From positions 1,054,001 through 1,118,000 of the forward strand of contig JAKUDP010000028.1 in NCBI GenBank assembly GCA_022570795.1: a DNA stretch of 64,000 nt, written 5' to 3'. Source of the DNA: Sphaerulina vaccinii. Taxonomy: Eukaryota > Ascomycota > Dothideomycetes > Mycosphaerellales > Mycosphaerellaceae. Below, one piece after another: positions 28,395-40,510 of this stretch. The notes under the pieces are model-generated. The model was not told where the DNA came from, made no database searches, and was given only the letters and a program-made list of their open reading frames with translations. Made by a program: the position numbers and the translations under genes. Each line of letters begins with the position of its first letter. Within the stretch, counting starts at the first letter, position 1.

Positions 28395-30251
28395 ATGTCC
28401 TCGCCACCGTCGACTACCGATAACGAGAAGAAGGCCTACCATGATTCATCTCCAGTAGATGCAGAAGTTGCTGTTGGACAGGTCACAGAATATGGAGAAG
28501 ACAATGAGGTCTTTCGCAAAGATGGGGAGGTCAATTTCCGTACAGTTGAATGGCAGTATGTTCTTTTACTTTGATTGAGCCCTGACAAGACTGCATCGAG
28601 TGACTTACGCGCTTCACCATCACAGGCGAGCTTCAATCATCTTCCTCAAAGTCATCTTTGCAACTGGTGTCCTCAGTATCCCAACTGCAATGGTCAGCCT
28701 TGGAGCTGTAGGAGGTGCTTTCAATGTCCTAGGTTGGGGAGCTTTGAAGTGAGTATCTGCTATGATAGCAACATGATGGTCTGGTTCGCTGACCATCATT
28801 CTACAGCACATACACAGCCATCGTACAAGGTAACGCATGATTCCTCCCAACTTCACCAACGATGTCTGATTAACAAACTTCGTTCTAAGGTGATTTCCGA
28901 AACAACCACTCAAAATGCCACAGCATAGCAGACATGGCCCACGAAGTCGGCGGCGTCTGGCTCCGAGAACTCTGCGGCGGTCTCTTCATAATCGCCTACG
29001 TCCTCTGTTCCGGTTCCGGAATCCTTGGAGTCTCGATCGGACTAAACGCCCTTTCCACTCACGCAACATGCACAGTAGCTTACGCTTTCGTCGCTACAGT
29101 CGTCGTCGTAGCTTGCGCTTCTGTGAGAAAGTTTCATCAGATTGGTTGGTTGACTTGGGCGGGTTTCGCGTCGATTTTTATTGCGGTGTTTATTGTTGTT
29201 GTGGCTGTTACGCAACTTGATAGACCGGCTGCTGCGCCGCAAGAGGGGGAGTATGAATTGGGGTATTATATTGTGCCTGAGGGTGTTACTTTTGCTGCGG
29301 GTGTGGTGGCTAGTTGTACGATTTTTGTTAGTAGTGCTGGTGAGTTCATTCAACGAAATACATGCGGGAGGGAGGAGATATATGTATGGAAGATGCTGAC
29401 TCGTTGTTGACGCGTAGGCACATCGGCATTTCTTCCTGTCATCAGTGAGATGTGAGTTGAGTTGCGATGGTCTGGCTCAGGGTAACGAGGATCGCGATAC
29501 TGATATCAGAATAGGAAGAACCCGAGAGACTATCGTAAAGCGGTGTATGTCTGCATGGCGCTTGTCACAGCTGCATATCTGGCTTTCTCATTAGTTGTGT
29601 ACCGCTGGTGTGGACAATGGGTTGCAAGTCCATCTCTTGGTTCTGCTGGACAGACAGTGAGTTGACCCACACACTACAGACACTCAACTCGGCTCGCTAA
29701 TTTTCGATGGAAGATCAAAATGGTCGCCTACGGAGTCGGCCTCATCGGCCTGATTGTCAGCGCTTGCCTCTACTTACACGTCGCCTCGAAATACGTCTTC
29801 GTCCGCATCCTACGCAACAGCCGTCACCTCCAAGCAAACACAATGATACACTGGGTAACCTGGCTCAGCTGCACGATCGGTCTAGGACTCTTATCATTCA
29901 TCCTAGCAGAGGCGATTCCGATCTTCAACTACCTTATTGCATTGACGGGAAGCTTATGCTTTGCCCCTATCGCTATAGCACTACCTGGCTGGCTCTGGTT
30001 GCACGATCATAAGACTTGGTACAAAGGTACTATGATGCAGAAACTGGCGTATGGGTTTCATGTTTTCTTGATTCCGCTTGGTTTGTTCTTCTTGGTGGGA
30101 GGGACTTATGGAGTTATTCAGGAGATTGTGGCTGCTTATGCTGATGGACAGATTGGTAGGTTCATATGCGAACGGTGGTTGTGATGTTTTGCTGACTTGT
30201 GAGTGCATAGGTTCTGCTTTCTCTTGCGCTGATAACAGTGGTTCTACTTAG
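28395..30251 (+). CDS. amino-acid transporter, AAAP family
   Basis: Eight exons (28395-28555, 28626-28748, 28807-28829, 28890-29339, 29418-29451, 29515-29656, 29714-30155, 30211-30251) encode 471 aa. AAAP carriers move neutral and other amino acids with protons across plasma or vacuolar membranes. The 53-residue hydrophilic N-terminus leads into TM1 (ASIIFLKVIFATGVLSIPTA). The Gly-rich loop continues SLGAVGGAFNVLGWGALN, and later segments include TSAFLPVISEMKNPRDYRKA and LPGWLWLHDHKTW. About eleven spans are seen. The last exon ends GSAFSCADNSGST, the typical C-terminal end of this Pezizomycotina subfamily. Two exons are tiny (23 and 34 nt), and at the 29514/29515 acceptor the upstream AG at 29509 gives the wrong frame. 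All joins keep frame with canonical GT-AG. Substrate is unknown. Confidence 0.9.
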
Positions 30252-30622
30252 AGCGGAGAACGGCAGCGATCAGGAGATAGACTTAGACTCTCTTTTATAT
30301 CCTTCACGCTTCACGTCCATTATTCGTTCGTACCAGCTACATATGGTGAAGTCGATTCTGAGCTTATCGACCACTGTGGACCTCACTTCCCGTCCATCTC
30401 TGGACCGACCACTTCCGAGCACCGAGCACCAGTATTGCTCACGTAACCTCAGCTTGCTCACTTTCCACGCGAAACCGACTCTACACCATCCCAGAGCGGC
30501 GTATGAGGGATGTCACGATGGGGAGACAGTGCACACACGTGTATGTGGAGATGTGGAGACCCAATTGCAATGCCTGATTCACTGCAACACGAGAAGTCTC
30601 GTGCCAGGAGACTCGCAAGTCC
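30252..30622. other. convergent 3' intergenic region
   Basis: 3' space between the permease (plus) and the paraoxonase-like gene (minus). Nothing else seen. Confidence 0.5.
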
Positions 30623-31878
30623 CTAGACCTTCTCACAAACACTAATAAAAGGACTCGTAGGTCCCGACAAGAACAGCCTCCCACTCTTCACATCATGTAT
30701 CACAGTAGAAGCCCCAGGCAAAACCTCCTTCTCCCGATCCTCCAACATCTTCGTAACTTCGAATTCCTCTTCTCCGTCCTTCCTCCTGATCCTGAAAACC
30801 GTCGTACTAGCAACAACATTCATCGGATCCTCAAAAGCCGCCAGCGTCTCCAAAGCTTTCGGCATAGCAGCAGCCCAAATATCTCCATTCTTATCCTGGC
30901 TGAGATTATCAATCGGATATGGAATATCGATGAAAGAGGTTTTCTCAAGCTTGTTCGCACCTCCTGAAGTATGGAAGACGTGGATTCCACCTGCCCAGGC
31001 TGAGGGGACGTAGATTCTGGAAGAGTTGGTTTTGTCTACTATGAGGCCGTTGGGGAAATGATAGCCGTCTGCGACTATATGGCATTTGGGGGACAGACCG
31101 CTGCTGCTGCAGAATGCTATGTTTCCGTTTCCTACTATAGGAGCTAGAGAGTGCCGGATACCATGAGTTGCATCTCCGTGGTCGTTTGTGAGGAAGAAAC
31201 CTCCTTCTGTGAAAGCGACGTTATTGGGGGAAGTTATTACAGGATGGCGATAGGTTTTTCCGATGACGATCGTGGTCGTTTTCTGCTTCGTTGCTGTTTT
31301 GAACCATTCAATTGTCATGTCTGGAGCGTTTTCGAGTTGGTTTGTTGCGGTGTTGATGGCTGGTCGAGCGTTCACGACTAGGAGTTCGATGTCTCTGGAT
31401 GTCTCCTTGGCAGTGAATCCGATTAGATGTAAGCGACCATCTTCTTGAATGCCAGAGAAGCCTGGTGTGTTGAGGACACGGTATTGATAGCTGTTTCCTT
31501 TCGGTTTGTCGATGTCCATGGCGATGATAGCATCACCAAGTGCTCTTCCACTTGCATTGAGACGACCGACACTAAATCATGTAGTCAGTATCAAGCCCTC
31601 ATGTCTGATTTTTGGGATACCTACTTTGGCATCCAATCCTTGCGGCTAGCGGAATCCGAACAAGCTAGGAATAGTTGTCGGGTGTCTTCTGATAGGTACA
31701 TATCTTCGCATGCTTGCAGTCTTGGATCTTGAATCTTGCGACATTTGTATGGGAAGTCTGCGATAGGTTGTATGTTTCGTCCTACTCCTAGAGTAACCCA
31801 TATGAGGTTCTTCAGGAATAGCTGGTATACGATGGAAGTGATGAGCGCGACGGCGATGCCGTTTCTGTATAACGCCAT
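30623..31878 (-). CDS. paraoxonase/arylesterase-like six-bladed beta-propeller protein
   Basis: Two exons (31878-31625 and 31571-30623) encode 400 aa. The N-terminus has one hydrophobic span (GIAVALITSIVYQLFLKNLI) that may be a signal anchor, followed by a propeller of the SMP-30/paraoxonase type. Family-like stretches are SPNNVAFTEGGFFLTNDHGD (a calcium-binding loop region like the N-D pair of paraoxonases), YHFPNGLIVDKTNSSRIYVP, PYPIDNLSQDKNGDIWAAA and GASTVIHDVKSGRLFLSGP. Enzymes of this fold hydrolyse lactones or aryl esters with a central Ca ion; the fungal homologues are mostly untested. The ATG at 31878 is preferred because the upstream frame starts only with TTG. Intron 53 nt. Activity is inferred from family only. 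Confidence 0.83.
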
Positions 31879-32153
31879 GTTTTCGATACTATCTTGCAAT
31901 TCTTCTTTGTTGTTGGAAGAGTGTTGTATGAAGTGACAGCCAAGAAGTACCCTGCGTCAGCGGGTCTGCCGAGGGAGTCGCGTCGAGACCACCCACTATC
32001 AAACTCTATGCGCGAAGGCTTACGGGCCGAGATGGTGATCGTCTTCTCGTGAGTGCTGGTCTCGTGGTCAGCAACGTGAAACTGAAGTGCTCTGTACACA
32101 GTATGGCGGAGTACTATATACATGCTCTCTATTCGAGCAGATTGTCATTACGT

Positions 32154-34176
32154 CTAGAAGTCGAACCCTTCACCTCTGAGCTGATCAAGATTCATGTCAG
32201 GACCGACCATAGATGCCAAGTCCCTCCGATCCATCTGCGTGAACACCCGTCGTAACGTGTCGTAAAGGTTGGTGCTTTGATTTTGCTGCAAGACCTGGTC
32301 GACAGCATGTTCGTCCACATCGTTGCCATGGCCATCTTTCATGAGCTCTGCAGCTTTCTCCCGACCTTCTTGTTCCAGCACCTTATGCATGGACAGAGCG
32401 CCGAGCAGATGACCTGCAGCTTCTTCTAGCACTCCAAGGTTGATGCAAGACACTCCAAGATTGTATCGTGCTCGCACGAAGTTGGGTCGCAGCTCCAAAG
32501 CCCTCGAGTAGGCGTCAATAGCCTCTTCTGATCGGTTGCTGTTGGCGAGGGTAGCGCCAAGTCGGTTCCAAAGCAGATGCTCCTCTCCTTCTCGCTTCAT
32601 CGACCCGTGTTCGTGGCTGTTCAATGCTGCTGTAAAGCAATCTACTGCTTTGTCGTAGTCTTCGCTGCCATAGAAGAGCACGCCAAGTCCAACTTGAACA
32701 TCCACATCAACCTCAACGCCTTCAGGATTGAGTTGTGCAGCCTCGAGGAAGTAATTAGTGACTTTCTCGTGCAGCTGATGCCGATCCGTGAAGCCCATCT
32801 CTTCTTCCACATCTACGCCTCGGGGCGTGACACCTAATTGAGGGTACTTCGCGGCTACCCATCGCTCTAGTGTTCTATACGCGAGCGTATCGTATCCTTC
32901 GTTCGTGTATGAAACCGCAAGACCCATCAGAGCTTCTGGGTTGTTTGGGTCAAGCTTTATCGCCTGCTCCAATGCTCGAATCGCAGGTGACTCCTTCTCA
33001 TTTTGTGCTTGCGCTTGTCCAAGTGCCACCCACGCTTCAACAAACTCGGTATCCTTCTGTACAGCAGCTTCAAAGGCCAAGGCTGCGATGCTCAAATTCC
33101 CGCCTTCTCGCATGATCTTCATACCCTCTTCAAAAGCGTTTGGCACATCTTTGAACAAGTTGTTCTCTTCGAACATATAGGTTCCAGTTGGAGGGCCAGC
33201 GTTAAAGTCGCCAAAGTCGCGATACGCATCAAAGTTGTGGTTCATGCCGTCGAAGTCTTTCCATTCATCGTACTGATCGCCAAAGTGGTTTCCGAGCTCT
33301 TCGTCAGCGAGCATATCCCTGTTGGCGTCAGTCTCAGCTCTTATACCATTAATGATGCTGTCAAAATCGCCCCAGCCAGTTTCCGACCTGCTCCCTCGTG
33401 AGCAGATGGTACGTGGGGATGGGATAAGAAAGCTTAGCCTACCTGTCTGCCTGATTGAGCTCCCTCTCAATGGCTTCTTGCGCCTCTCTGTCCAGCTGAT
33501 CGAGATCGGCATCCTTATCTGCTGTAGACAGTTCCTCGAACTGCTTCTCCCAGTCGGTGTCACTCAGTTCTTGCACGCGACCCTTTCCTTTGCCCTCGTA
33601 CTGCTGTGGTGTTTGTTGTGGCTGTTGGTACATCATGGGCGATTGCTGGAACATCGGCCGTTGCAAACCGCCTCCATACATTCCCATTCCCATTTGCGGC
33701 GGCCTGTAGGCTGATTGATATGTGCTGTTGGGGCTTGCCGTCCTTGCGGTAGGCGTCATCTGGCTCTGGCGGAACTGGGCAAAGTCTTGTGGGCTGAAAG
33801 CACCACCTCTCTGCTGCGCGAACTCTTCCGGGCTGAAGCCTGGAGCCTTCTGTGCGAACTCGCCCGCCCAGTTCGCACCGCCGCCACCTCCACCGCCGCC
33901 TACCCTCTCGAGATGCTCTGCCTCTCGCCTAAGCTGTTCCATATGGAAAGCCTCGTTTGGTAGCATCTCGCCCATATGAGGCCCTTGCTGGGCAAAGTCC
34001 TGGAAAGCAGCATCTTCAGGTATCTGCTGACCGCTGCGAAAGCCATTGTGCTGCTGCTGTGGAGTGCGGTTCGTGAGGCGGTCTCGTTGCAGTGATGTAT
34101 CGGCTCCGGCCTGCTTCTGGAACTGGGCCAGCGGATTGGCACCCGTACTACACTCCGGCCCACCGAGGAAGGACAT
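32154..34176 (-). CDS. PEX5: peroxisomal targeting signal 1 receptor PEX5
   Basis: Two exons (34176-33443 and 33387-32154) encode 655 aa. Pex5 binds PTS1 cargo in the cytosol and docks at Pex13/Pex14. Near the N-terminus is the conserved cysteine (C9 in MSFLGGPECSTGANPLAQF) that is monoubiquitinated for recycling. WxxxF-type Pex14/Pex13 motifs follow: WAGEF (W103) and WEKQF (W209), with additional W-rich motifs GWGDFDSI and EWKDFDG after the junction. The C-terminal half holds the TPR domain: GMKIMREGGNLSIAALAFEA, AWVALGQAQAQNEKESPAI, NNPEALMGLAVSYTNEGYD, LWNRLGATLANSNRSEEAID, RARYNLGVSCINLGVLEEAA. A Gly run (RVGGGGGGGG) separates motifs. Intron 55 nt. Length and order are complete. Confidence 0.96.
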
Positions 34177-35012
34177 TGTCTTGTTTGATTAGAGGAAAGT
34201 CGTGTGCGTGTCGTGAGGCTTCGTGTTTGATGCCAGCCGGCGGATAGTGGGGGCCAATAAATCGTTCTGTTGGTGTTGGTGAATAGACCGCGAGTCGGAA
34301 TGACGACTTCTGCTTATTATGAGGACATGTAAGTGTGTGAGGGGAAGTCTGACCAGGAAGAGATGGCTTGTATGGTTGTTTTCTGTGAGGAGTAGTACCA
34401 GGACCACTTCTTTGAACGAGGATCTCACGGTTATGGTGAGCCTCGGGATCTTGGCCCGCTTGCTTACGTACTAAGACCAAGCGCCACCACAGCTTTGACA
34501 GCTTTGACAGCCACAACCTGGAGATATTGTCACATGCAAAAGGGGCCCCAGAGACGAGGAGAGGCTCGCAGCGAAGAGTACGAGCTCTGACGGCAGCTTT
34601 GAGCTCTGTACGGCGTGTTGCATGCTTTGGTTGGGATAGAAATAGTCCCTGGCTTAGCACGATTTTGTAATAATGCGAAAGATGGCAGATAGAGGGGAAT
34701 GACTTTTTGGTATATGTCACTGGCTGCTGTGGCCAACTCAACGCTACAACAACTTGCGTTCTAACTGTACACATGGCGAAAGGTAGCCCTCGTCGTATTT
34801 GTACACTGTCTTCTGCTCCCCTCATGCTCCCTGCTTGCTTCCTTACACCGCCTCTGCTCGACCGCCTGCAGCGACTCGGCCCTGGCTGGTCTCTGCAGAA
34901 CTGGTCACTCGTCTCTGTTATGCTGGGCATTGCTTCCATGAGAGAGTGGCCAGCCTACACAGCGTTCCTCTCCATTTCTCTCCTATCTTACACTTCTCCT
35001 CATAACATCTTT
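34177..35012. promoter_or_regulatory. PEX5 upstream region
   Basis: 836 bp between the RRM gene 3' end and the PEX5 start. A short tandem repeat AGCTTTGACA x2 lies at about 34491-34510. No gene is supported; long plus-strand frames here are antisense shadows. Confidence 0.45.
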
Positions 35013-36097
35013 CTATTGCGAAGCTGGCGTTTCCTGGTTGTTCGTGGCAGAGAAGTCTACTCGCAATTGACGTCCGTACACCACCTTCTTGCCGAGGAAC
35101 TCCTTGGCCTTCTCAGCACTCGCTACATCAATGAAGTCGGCGTGTGCGAAACCACGTGGTTGACCACTGCGGCGATCAATGGCAACTCGCACATCGAGTA
35201 CGTTTCGGATCTCTCTGAACAGATCTGCGCACATAATCAGTATTCTGTAGCTCATGCGAATGGCTTGTTCGTAAGGCTGTACTCACCATTTAGATCACGG
35301 TCGCTCATCTGGTAAGACATGTTTCCAATGAAAAGGGTCTTGCTTGGAGGGTTCTCTCGCTTGAAGCCTCTGCCCTGAGCTCCATCGCGAGAGTAGCCTC
35401 GAGTCTGCTCGCGACGAACATGCTGCTGCACAGCCATTCGACGACCTTGGAAGACCTTCTGATCCAACTCGCGAATTGCGTTCTGTGCAGCTTCTGCGCT
35501 CGAGAATTCAAGGTAACCGAAACCTTTGCTCTGGCCCTTGGAATCTGTGACAACGCGGCTGTTCACAATCTCGCCAAAGCGTCCAAACTCGGCCTCCAGT
35601 TCTGCTGCGGTTACCTCGAAGAAGAGATTTCCGACGTAGAGAATCTTGGTTGATGCCGAATCGTTGTTGGGGAATGATGATCGTGCAGGGCGACCTGACA
35701 CAGCGTCCGAGACTCTCCCTGCGACACCTGATAGCGCATCTGTTGCGGACTGTGCTGCATTCTTCACTTGCTCTGTGGCTTGAGAAACACTCTCTGGCAC
35801 TGCGCTGGTAGGCGCAGCATCAGCTACTTCTGGTGTAGCAATGCTCTCCTCCTTGATTTCTTTTTGCTCCTCAGCGCTGGGCTCTACTGTGACAGTCTCG
35901 CCTCCCTCTGCCTCTGCTGGACTTTCAGTAGTCTTCTGCTCCTCAGCGAGCCATTGCCGCGATTGGTGAAACGATCGGTATAGCGAAGGCTTGCTCGATT
36001 CGATGCGCGATGTCAATGACACGGTTCGTGTGGTCAATAGCTGTCGTGTGGGTTGATATTGCAGAGCGCGCACTGCGACGCGGCGAAGGGCGAACAT
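35013..36097 (-). CDS. mitochondrial RNA-binding protein with two RRM domains
   Basis: Two exons (36097-35287 and 35224-35013) encode 340 aa. The first 50 residues form a basic presequence (MFALRRVAVRALQYQPTRQL) with SFHQSRQW near a probable cleavage site, so a mitochondrial location is likely. An acidic, helical linker (about residues 50-150) precedes RRM1, with RNP2 ILYVGNLFF and RNP1 KGFGYLEF, and RRM2, with RNP2 TLFIGNMSY and RNP1 RGFAHADF. The intron splits RRM2 and must be removed to obtain RNP1. A short basic linker with RGYSRDGAQGRGF joins the domains. Fungal members with this layout are related to mitochondrial Nsr1/Nrp-like proteins, but I cannot assign a specific RNA target. Confidence 0.87.
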
Positions 36098-36792
36098 TGT
36101 GGAGGCCTTCGAGTCAAGACTTTGTAATCTATCCAGAAGTGTACGGTGAGATGATAGTCCTGGATATCGTTCCGTGGAAGGATTGATGATTGTGTTGAAA
36201 AGATGGTCGTGCGTGATGAGAGGCGAGTCCGTCCATCGAAAAAGTGGCTAGTGTCGGAAGTGCCATCATCATTGCCGCACTCAAGCTGTCCTTGATCACG
36301 ACCTGTCTCCGTTGCAGACCCCTTCTCGTTGCTTGCAACAATCCTCGAAAGCCCGTTCCTCTTCTCTTGCTGCCTATTTGTCGTAGTTGTTATGTTTGGA
36401 AGGTGAAAAGGGTACGAGGAAGGCGCGTCTGACAAGGAGGCATATCACGACAACGACATTTCAGACTTGACAAGTCCATTGGCAGGAGCTTCTCGCTGGA
36501 TGGATTCGACGAGTGAAGAGAGGACGATATGGTCAGACTCGCACAAGACTCGTGCATAAGTCTGGGCTGGCAGATTGTTTCTATATCTGCATCTATAACG
36601 TGGGAACGGATCACTATCTATGGCCCAGTTGTGGTACCAGTAGTATCAAGCTCGTGAGAGCATAGTCCTTGGAGCACTGAATCGGAGCACTGAATTCGAA
36701 CGGAACGTCTATGCTCATCGACACAGAGGCCATCTTGCGCCATTCATGTATCATGGAGCACTTGTGGCATGGCCAGGTTCTGGGCAGAACGC
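36098..36792. other. intergenic region between MTD1 3' end and RRM gene promoter
   Basis: Promoter and 5' leader of the RRM gene on the minus strand. Nothing else is supported. Confidence 0.45.
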
Positions 36793-37876
36793 CTAGGTGC
36801 TGCCATTCGTTTGTGGTTTGTTCTGCGCGAGGCGCAGCAAGTTGCGCATCAACACAACGATCGTGACCTTTCCGATGGCCGGCACATATATCGAGGCCTT
36901 CTCCTTGATGTCGGGATTGAAGTTCTGTGGTGGTAAGTCGTCAGCCACATCTACAATAACTGACCCACGGCACATGCAGACTTACCTTCTCGCTTGAGAA
37001 GTTGATGCACACAGCTCCATCACGGACCAGATGTGTAGGGACCTTGTACTTGTCGCCAGGTACACCGCTGATGACCACGTCGCTGATGGGCAGACACTGC
37101 TCTAGAGTCCAATCCGGCATCTCACGAGTGTCATGCTTCTGCTTCTTTAGCCCAGAACCTCTGCTGAATTGCTGAACGCCAGTAACGTCAACACTGTAGA
37201 CCTCTGCGCCATCGTTCGCGAGCAAAGCTGCGAGTGGACGACCAACAACCTCACTGCGATTTATGACTGTAATTCGTCGTCCGTGAAGTCGCTTGCCGTA
37301 GTCAAGGATGTTGTTGTATATTTGCAGGTACTCCAGGATCTTGACTATGGCTAGCGGGGTACATGGCAGAATAGACTTGCGGTTGTTCTCAGGTGGATCC
37401 AGGAATCGAATGTTTTGGTACATGTTCGATATGAGTTGTGGCGACAGGCCTTCGACATCCTTGTACAAGCTGACTGTCCATTGCAGAGTTCGATCACGCA
37501 TCGTGTCGAAGACGGGATAGTAGACGATCATGCCATCGACAGCTTGGTCTTGATTTGCGAATCTGATTTCATCTTCTAGTGCTTCTCTGTCGACTTTGCG
37601 AAGCGTGAAATCGACACCACTTTACATATCATTAGTGCCAAGTCAATTAAAATCTTTGGTGAAAGTGCTGCAAGTGTGTTCTCACTTTTCTTCGCATGTC
37701 TTCTTCGTCCAATTTGCGTACATTTCTGCAGCTGGATCGTCGTTTGCCAGGAAGCCATGTAGACGAGGAGGTTGTGGTAGTGCTTCGATGCCGCTAGCAA
37801 CTTCTGTGAGCAGCTTTTTTGCGATCACACTCGCTAGCACAACTTTGCAGGAAGTGCTGGCCGGTGTGGTTGCCAT
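36793..37876 (-). CDS. MTD1: NAD-dependent 5,10-methylenetetrahydrofolate dehydrogenase MTD1
   Basis: Three exons (37876-37686, 37619-36986, 36924-36793) encode 318 aa, close to the 320 aa of yeast Mtd1. The enzyme oxidises methylene-THF to methenyl-THF with NAD in the cytosol, feeding purine synthesis. N-terminal substrate-domain motifs are AAEMYANWTKKTCEE, GVDFTLRKVDREALEDEIRF and GMIVYYPVFDTMRDRTLQW. The Rossmann domain shows HGRRITVINRSEVVGRPLAA, LLANDGAEVYSVDV, and SDVVISGVPGDKYKVP, ending PAIGKVTIVVLMRNLLRLA. Unlike bifunctional FolD, the dehydrogenase-only motif set is used. Introns are 66 and 61 nt. The end TAG is at 36793-36795. Confidence 0.94.
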
Positions 37877-38340
37877 TCTTAATCTCTTGTAGCTTCGTGG
37901 CCTGAATCTGTTGAATGTATTCTGCTACTTGTAAAGAAAGATGTGCTTCTCAAAGTTGATGTCTTGGAAGTGCAAAGAGGTTGAGTAGGGTGACGCGAGA
38001 CGCGATTATTCTACCGGAGAAAAATTCGGAGTGAGACTCGACGCTCACCTTTACTTGAACATCAACTTCCATTATCACAAGCAACGAATTTACGTTTTGA
38101 CAAGATGTACACGATGGTCTGATGAGAGCACAGAAAGGATGGTAGGATGCTATTTCGCCAACAGGACACGCTCGGGCCACCGATCATTTCCATCCCTCGC
38201 TTGCCCACGTGGCAAGGCTTTTCGCGATTGGCATCTTCACGAGCAGAACGACATGGCACAAGAACAGACCAGAGGAGGCAAGGAAATTCTTATGAGCGAT
38301 GATGTGATGGCATTCGGACTACAGATAAGCGCCTACCGCC
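37877..38340. promoter_or_regulatory. MTD1 promoter and acyltransferase 3' end
   Basis: 464 bp with no recognisable gene. Both flanking genes are on the minus strand, so MTD1 transcription starts inside this region. Confidence 0.45.
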
Positions 38341-39771
38341 TTACGGCTCTAACGAAGTCATTGTGGTCATAGGCAGGACCAGTTCCGCCTTGTCACTCGT
38401 CCTGTCCGCTTCCAGTCGACACTTGACAGCAAGCTTCTTGCTCAACCTCACACTTGGCTGGTCTAGCCACTCTGTCGCGTACCACGCAATGGGTAGGCAG
38501 ATCCCAAGCATCACGCCCATGCAGATCACCAGCCTTGTGCTCAGCCCGACTGGGCCGACATCCGGTATTGCCAGAGAGCCCTCGAAGGGAGTGCCTTTGA
38601 TATGCTCGTCGAAAGCAGGACCTCCCAGGAGACTATGAAGTCGACCGCCGACGATTTGGATCATAGGCAGATGCACAAGGTATAGCATGAAGCTGACTTC
38701 GCCCAGGAAGAGCAACGGCCTTCTGGAAAGCACATATTGCAGCCAGGAGATGCGTTGCAATCCGTAGACGAAGAGAAGGGTGCCCCAGCTCTGCCAGAAT
38801 CGGAAGTAATTGTCCTTGGTGTAGCCAGGAGGTGTGATGCTGGTCAGCCATATCCAGCCCGGCGTCTCACTCGCCACGGAGATGTCACCAGTGACAGATG
38901 GCTGGCAGACCAGGTACCATCCGATGAGCAATGCCACGTGTGTCACAATGCTCCGCGTGCGTTGTGTCAAGGCGGATAGTACCTTGTCATCCAGTTCCCA
39001 AACATCTGCGATTGCAATTGACATGCCGAGCATGAAGCAAGCCATGGACCACTTCCAGCACACCATCAATAAACCACCGGCTGTGACTAGCAGGGCTGTA
39101 GCAGCGGTGGCCGCCCGCTTCTGTTCTCCTCCTGCCAGACTAAAGGACAACAAGGCCAATGTTCCGAAGACCAGGAAGCTGCCTTTGAGCTCGATCGGAA
39201 TAGACCACATCACCATGTTGTACGAATACCAATCGAACCACATATTGCTGTGCATTCGGAATGGATTGAAGAATGACAAGCTATGGATGAAGAAGTGGAC
39301 AATCTCTGCAAAGAGGCCGCCGTCTTGAGGCTTCATCCAGGGTGTCGGGATGAGAAGTGGGCCTGGAAGATGTAACAGAATTGCTGTCACAAAGCTGATG
39401 ATTAAACAGGGAAGATACAGCCTCACTGGTCTTCGCACAACCGCACTGAGTAGTCGCCGCCATGTTTCACGGCCATCGCTTGGCTGTGCTGACTTCAGCT
39501 TCCGGAGATGTGATATTGAGAGGACATATCCCGAAAGAAGGAAGAATATCACCACCGATGCATTGCCTCCTTGCCAGATTATTCGAACGAACGGGAGACC
39601 AACGAAGTTGTAGTGGATCCCACCTTGGCCGAACCCGAACTCGTGCTGGCCGCCAGTGAATCCGCCAATGTAGTGGTGGATGAAGACAATGACCGAAGCA
39701 AGACCGCGAAGACCATCGAGGTGTTTCGTACTTGCGATATGTGATGCCTGAGGAAAGTCGTGCGGGAACAT
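38341..39771 (-). CDS. membrane acyltransferase, acyltransferase-3 family
   Basis: A single exon of 476 aa. The start is taken as the ATG at 39771: the frame opens 21 nt further upstream but with no ATG, and an in-frame TGA precedes. The acyltransferase-3 fold transfers acetyl or acyl groups to extracytoplasmic sugars or lipids. Diagnostic features are HLDGLRGLASVIVFIHHYIG (the family N-terminal RGxA...H signature), VVIFFLLSGYVLS, RRPVRLYLPCLIISFV and LFLGEVSFMLYLVHLPMI. About ten membrane spans are predicted by eye. The gene is divergent from the GT91-like gene at 40511. The substrate is unknown; a role in O-acetylation of a surface glycan or of a secondary metabolite are both possible. Confidence 0.88.
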   Translation of the reverse strand: MFPHDFPQASHIASTKHLDGLRGLASVIVFIHHYIGGFTGGQHEFGFGQGGIHYNFVGLPFVRIIWQGGNASVVIFFLLSGYVLSISHLRKLKSAQPSDGRETWRRLLSAVVRRPVRLYLPCLIISFVTAILLHLPGPLLIPTPWMKPQDGGLFAEIVHFFIHSLSFFNPFRMHSNMWFDWYSYNMVMWSIPIELKGSFLVFGTLALLSFSLAGGEQKRAATAATALLVTAGGLLMVCWKWSMACFMLGMSIAIADVWELDDKVLSALTQRTRSIVTHVALLIGWYLVCQPSVTGDISVASETPGWIWLTSITPPGYTKDNYFRFWQSWGTLLFVYGLQRISWLQYVLSRRPLLFLGEVSFMLYLVHLPMIQIVGGRLHSLLGGPAFDEHIKGTPFEGSLAIPDVGPVGLSTRLVICMGVMLGICLPIAWYATEWLDQPSVRLSKKLAVKCRLEADRTSDKAELVLPMTTMTSLEP

Positions 39772-40510
39772 CTCATCTGCATTTGATGACACTTCTCAGC
39801 CAAAGGCAGTCTGGAATGCAGCTACTGCTTCGAATCGCCGGTTCAGGTTGATCGTCTTCTTGTCGACATCGAAAGGGTTCAATGCATGCTGCAAATGCAG
39901 TCGCAGGTGATCTTCGTCCAGCAATCCCTGTACCTCGAGATGTCATGAATCCAGTTGGCACTCTCACCCGCTGGTCATTGTCTTGCGCAGTGTTGTCCAG
40001 GATACAGTCATTGGCGAGATCGTAGGTCCGAACAAGAAAGGAAAGGAGAGCCAAGAAAACTAAGAGAAACCTACAGTGCCGCGGATCTGTGGTTCACCAC
40101 GGAAACCTCCATCTTCCTCCTCAATTTCTCTCCGCTTTCTCACCGTGTTCGATCAGTGCAACGGCAGACACGAGCGCCACAGCAATTATGGCAAGACACT
40201 AACCGGAAGCATTCATAATGCATATATCTCCATGCTGCCAATCTTCGAAAGACACCTGGCCGTGGATAAACTATACCTATTCTGTGGGTATGCCGTGGCT
40301 CATAACAGTACGTCGCTATGTCTGCAGTATGTTCTGGCCACAACAATCACAGCCCGCAGGATGGGCACAAGCGGAATATGCCTCCAAATGATCGGTCTTG
40401 CCGAGACAGCCCTCGCAAGATTGGCCTTATCATGGCGCTCATGAGTATCGTTTGTCTCCCTGCTACCACAGCATGACCTTCAGATCTTCCTTTGACACCG
40501 AAGAGTGGGT
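39772..40510. promoter_or_regulatory. divergent promoter region, acyltransferase / GT91-like
   Basis: 739 bp between divergent start codons. No conserved gene inside; an open frame at 40076-40444 lacks any recognised motif. Confidence 0.45.

Noticed and set aside
34491..34510. Two copies of AGCTTTGACA
   Set aside because: Only two units; may be chance and no regulator is known to me for it.
34707..35315. 202-codon plus-strand open frame
   Set aside because: It lies antisense to the second exon of the RRM gene and the PEX5 upstream region, begins without convincing signals and has no domain; treated as a shadow frame.
40076..40444. Open frame in the acyltransferase/GT91-like divergent region
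   Set aside because: No motif, no splice partners; compatible with chance.
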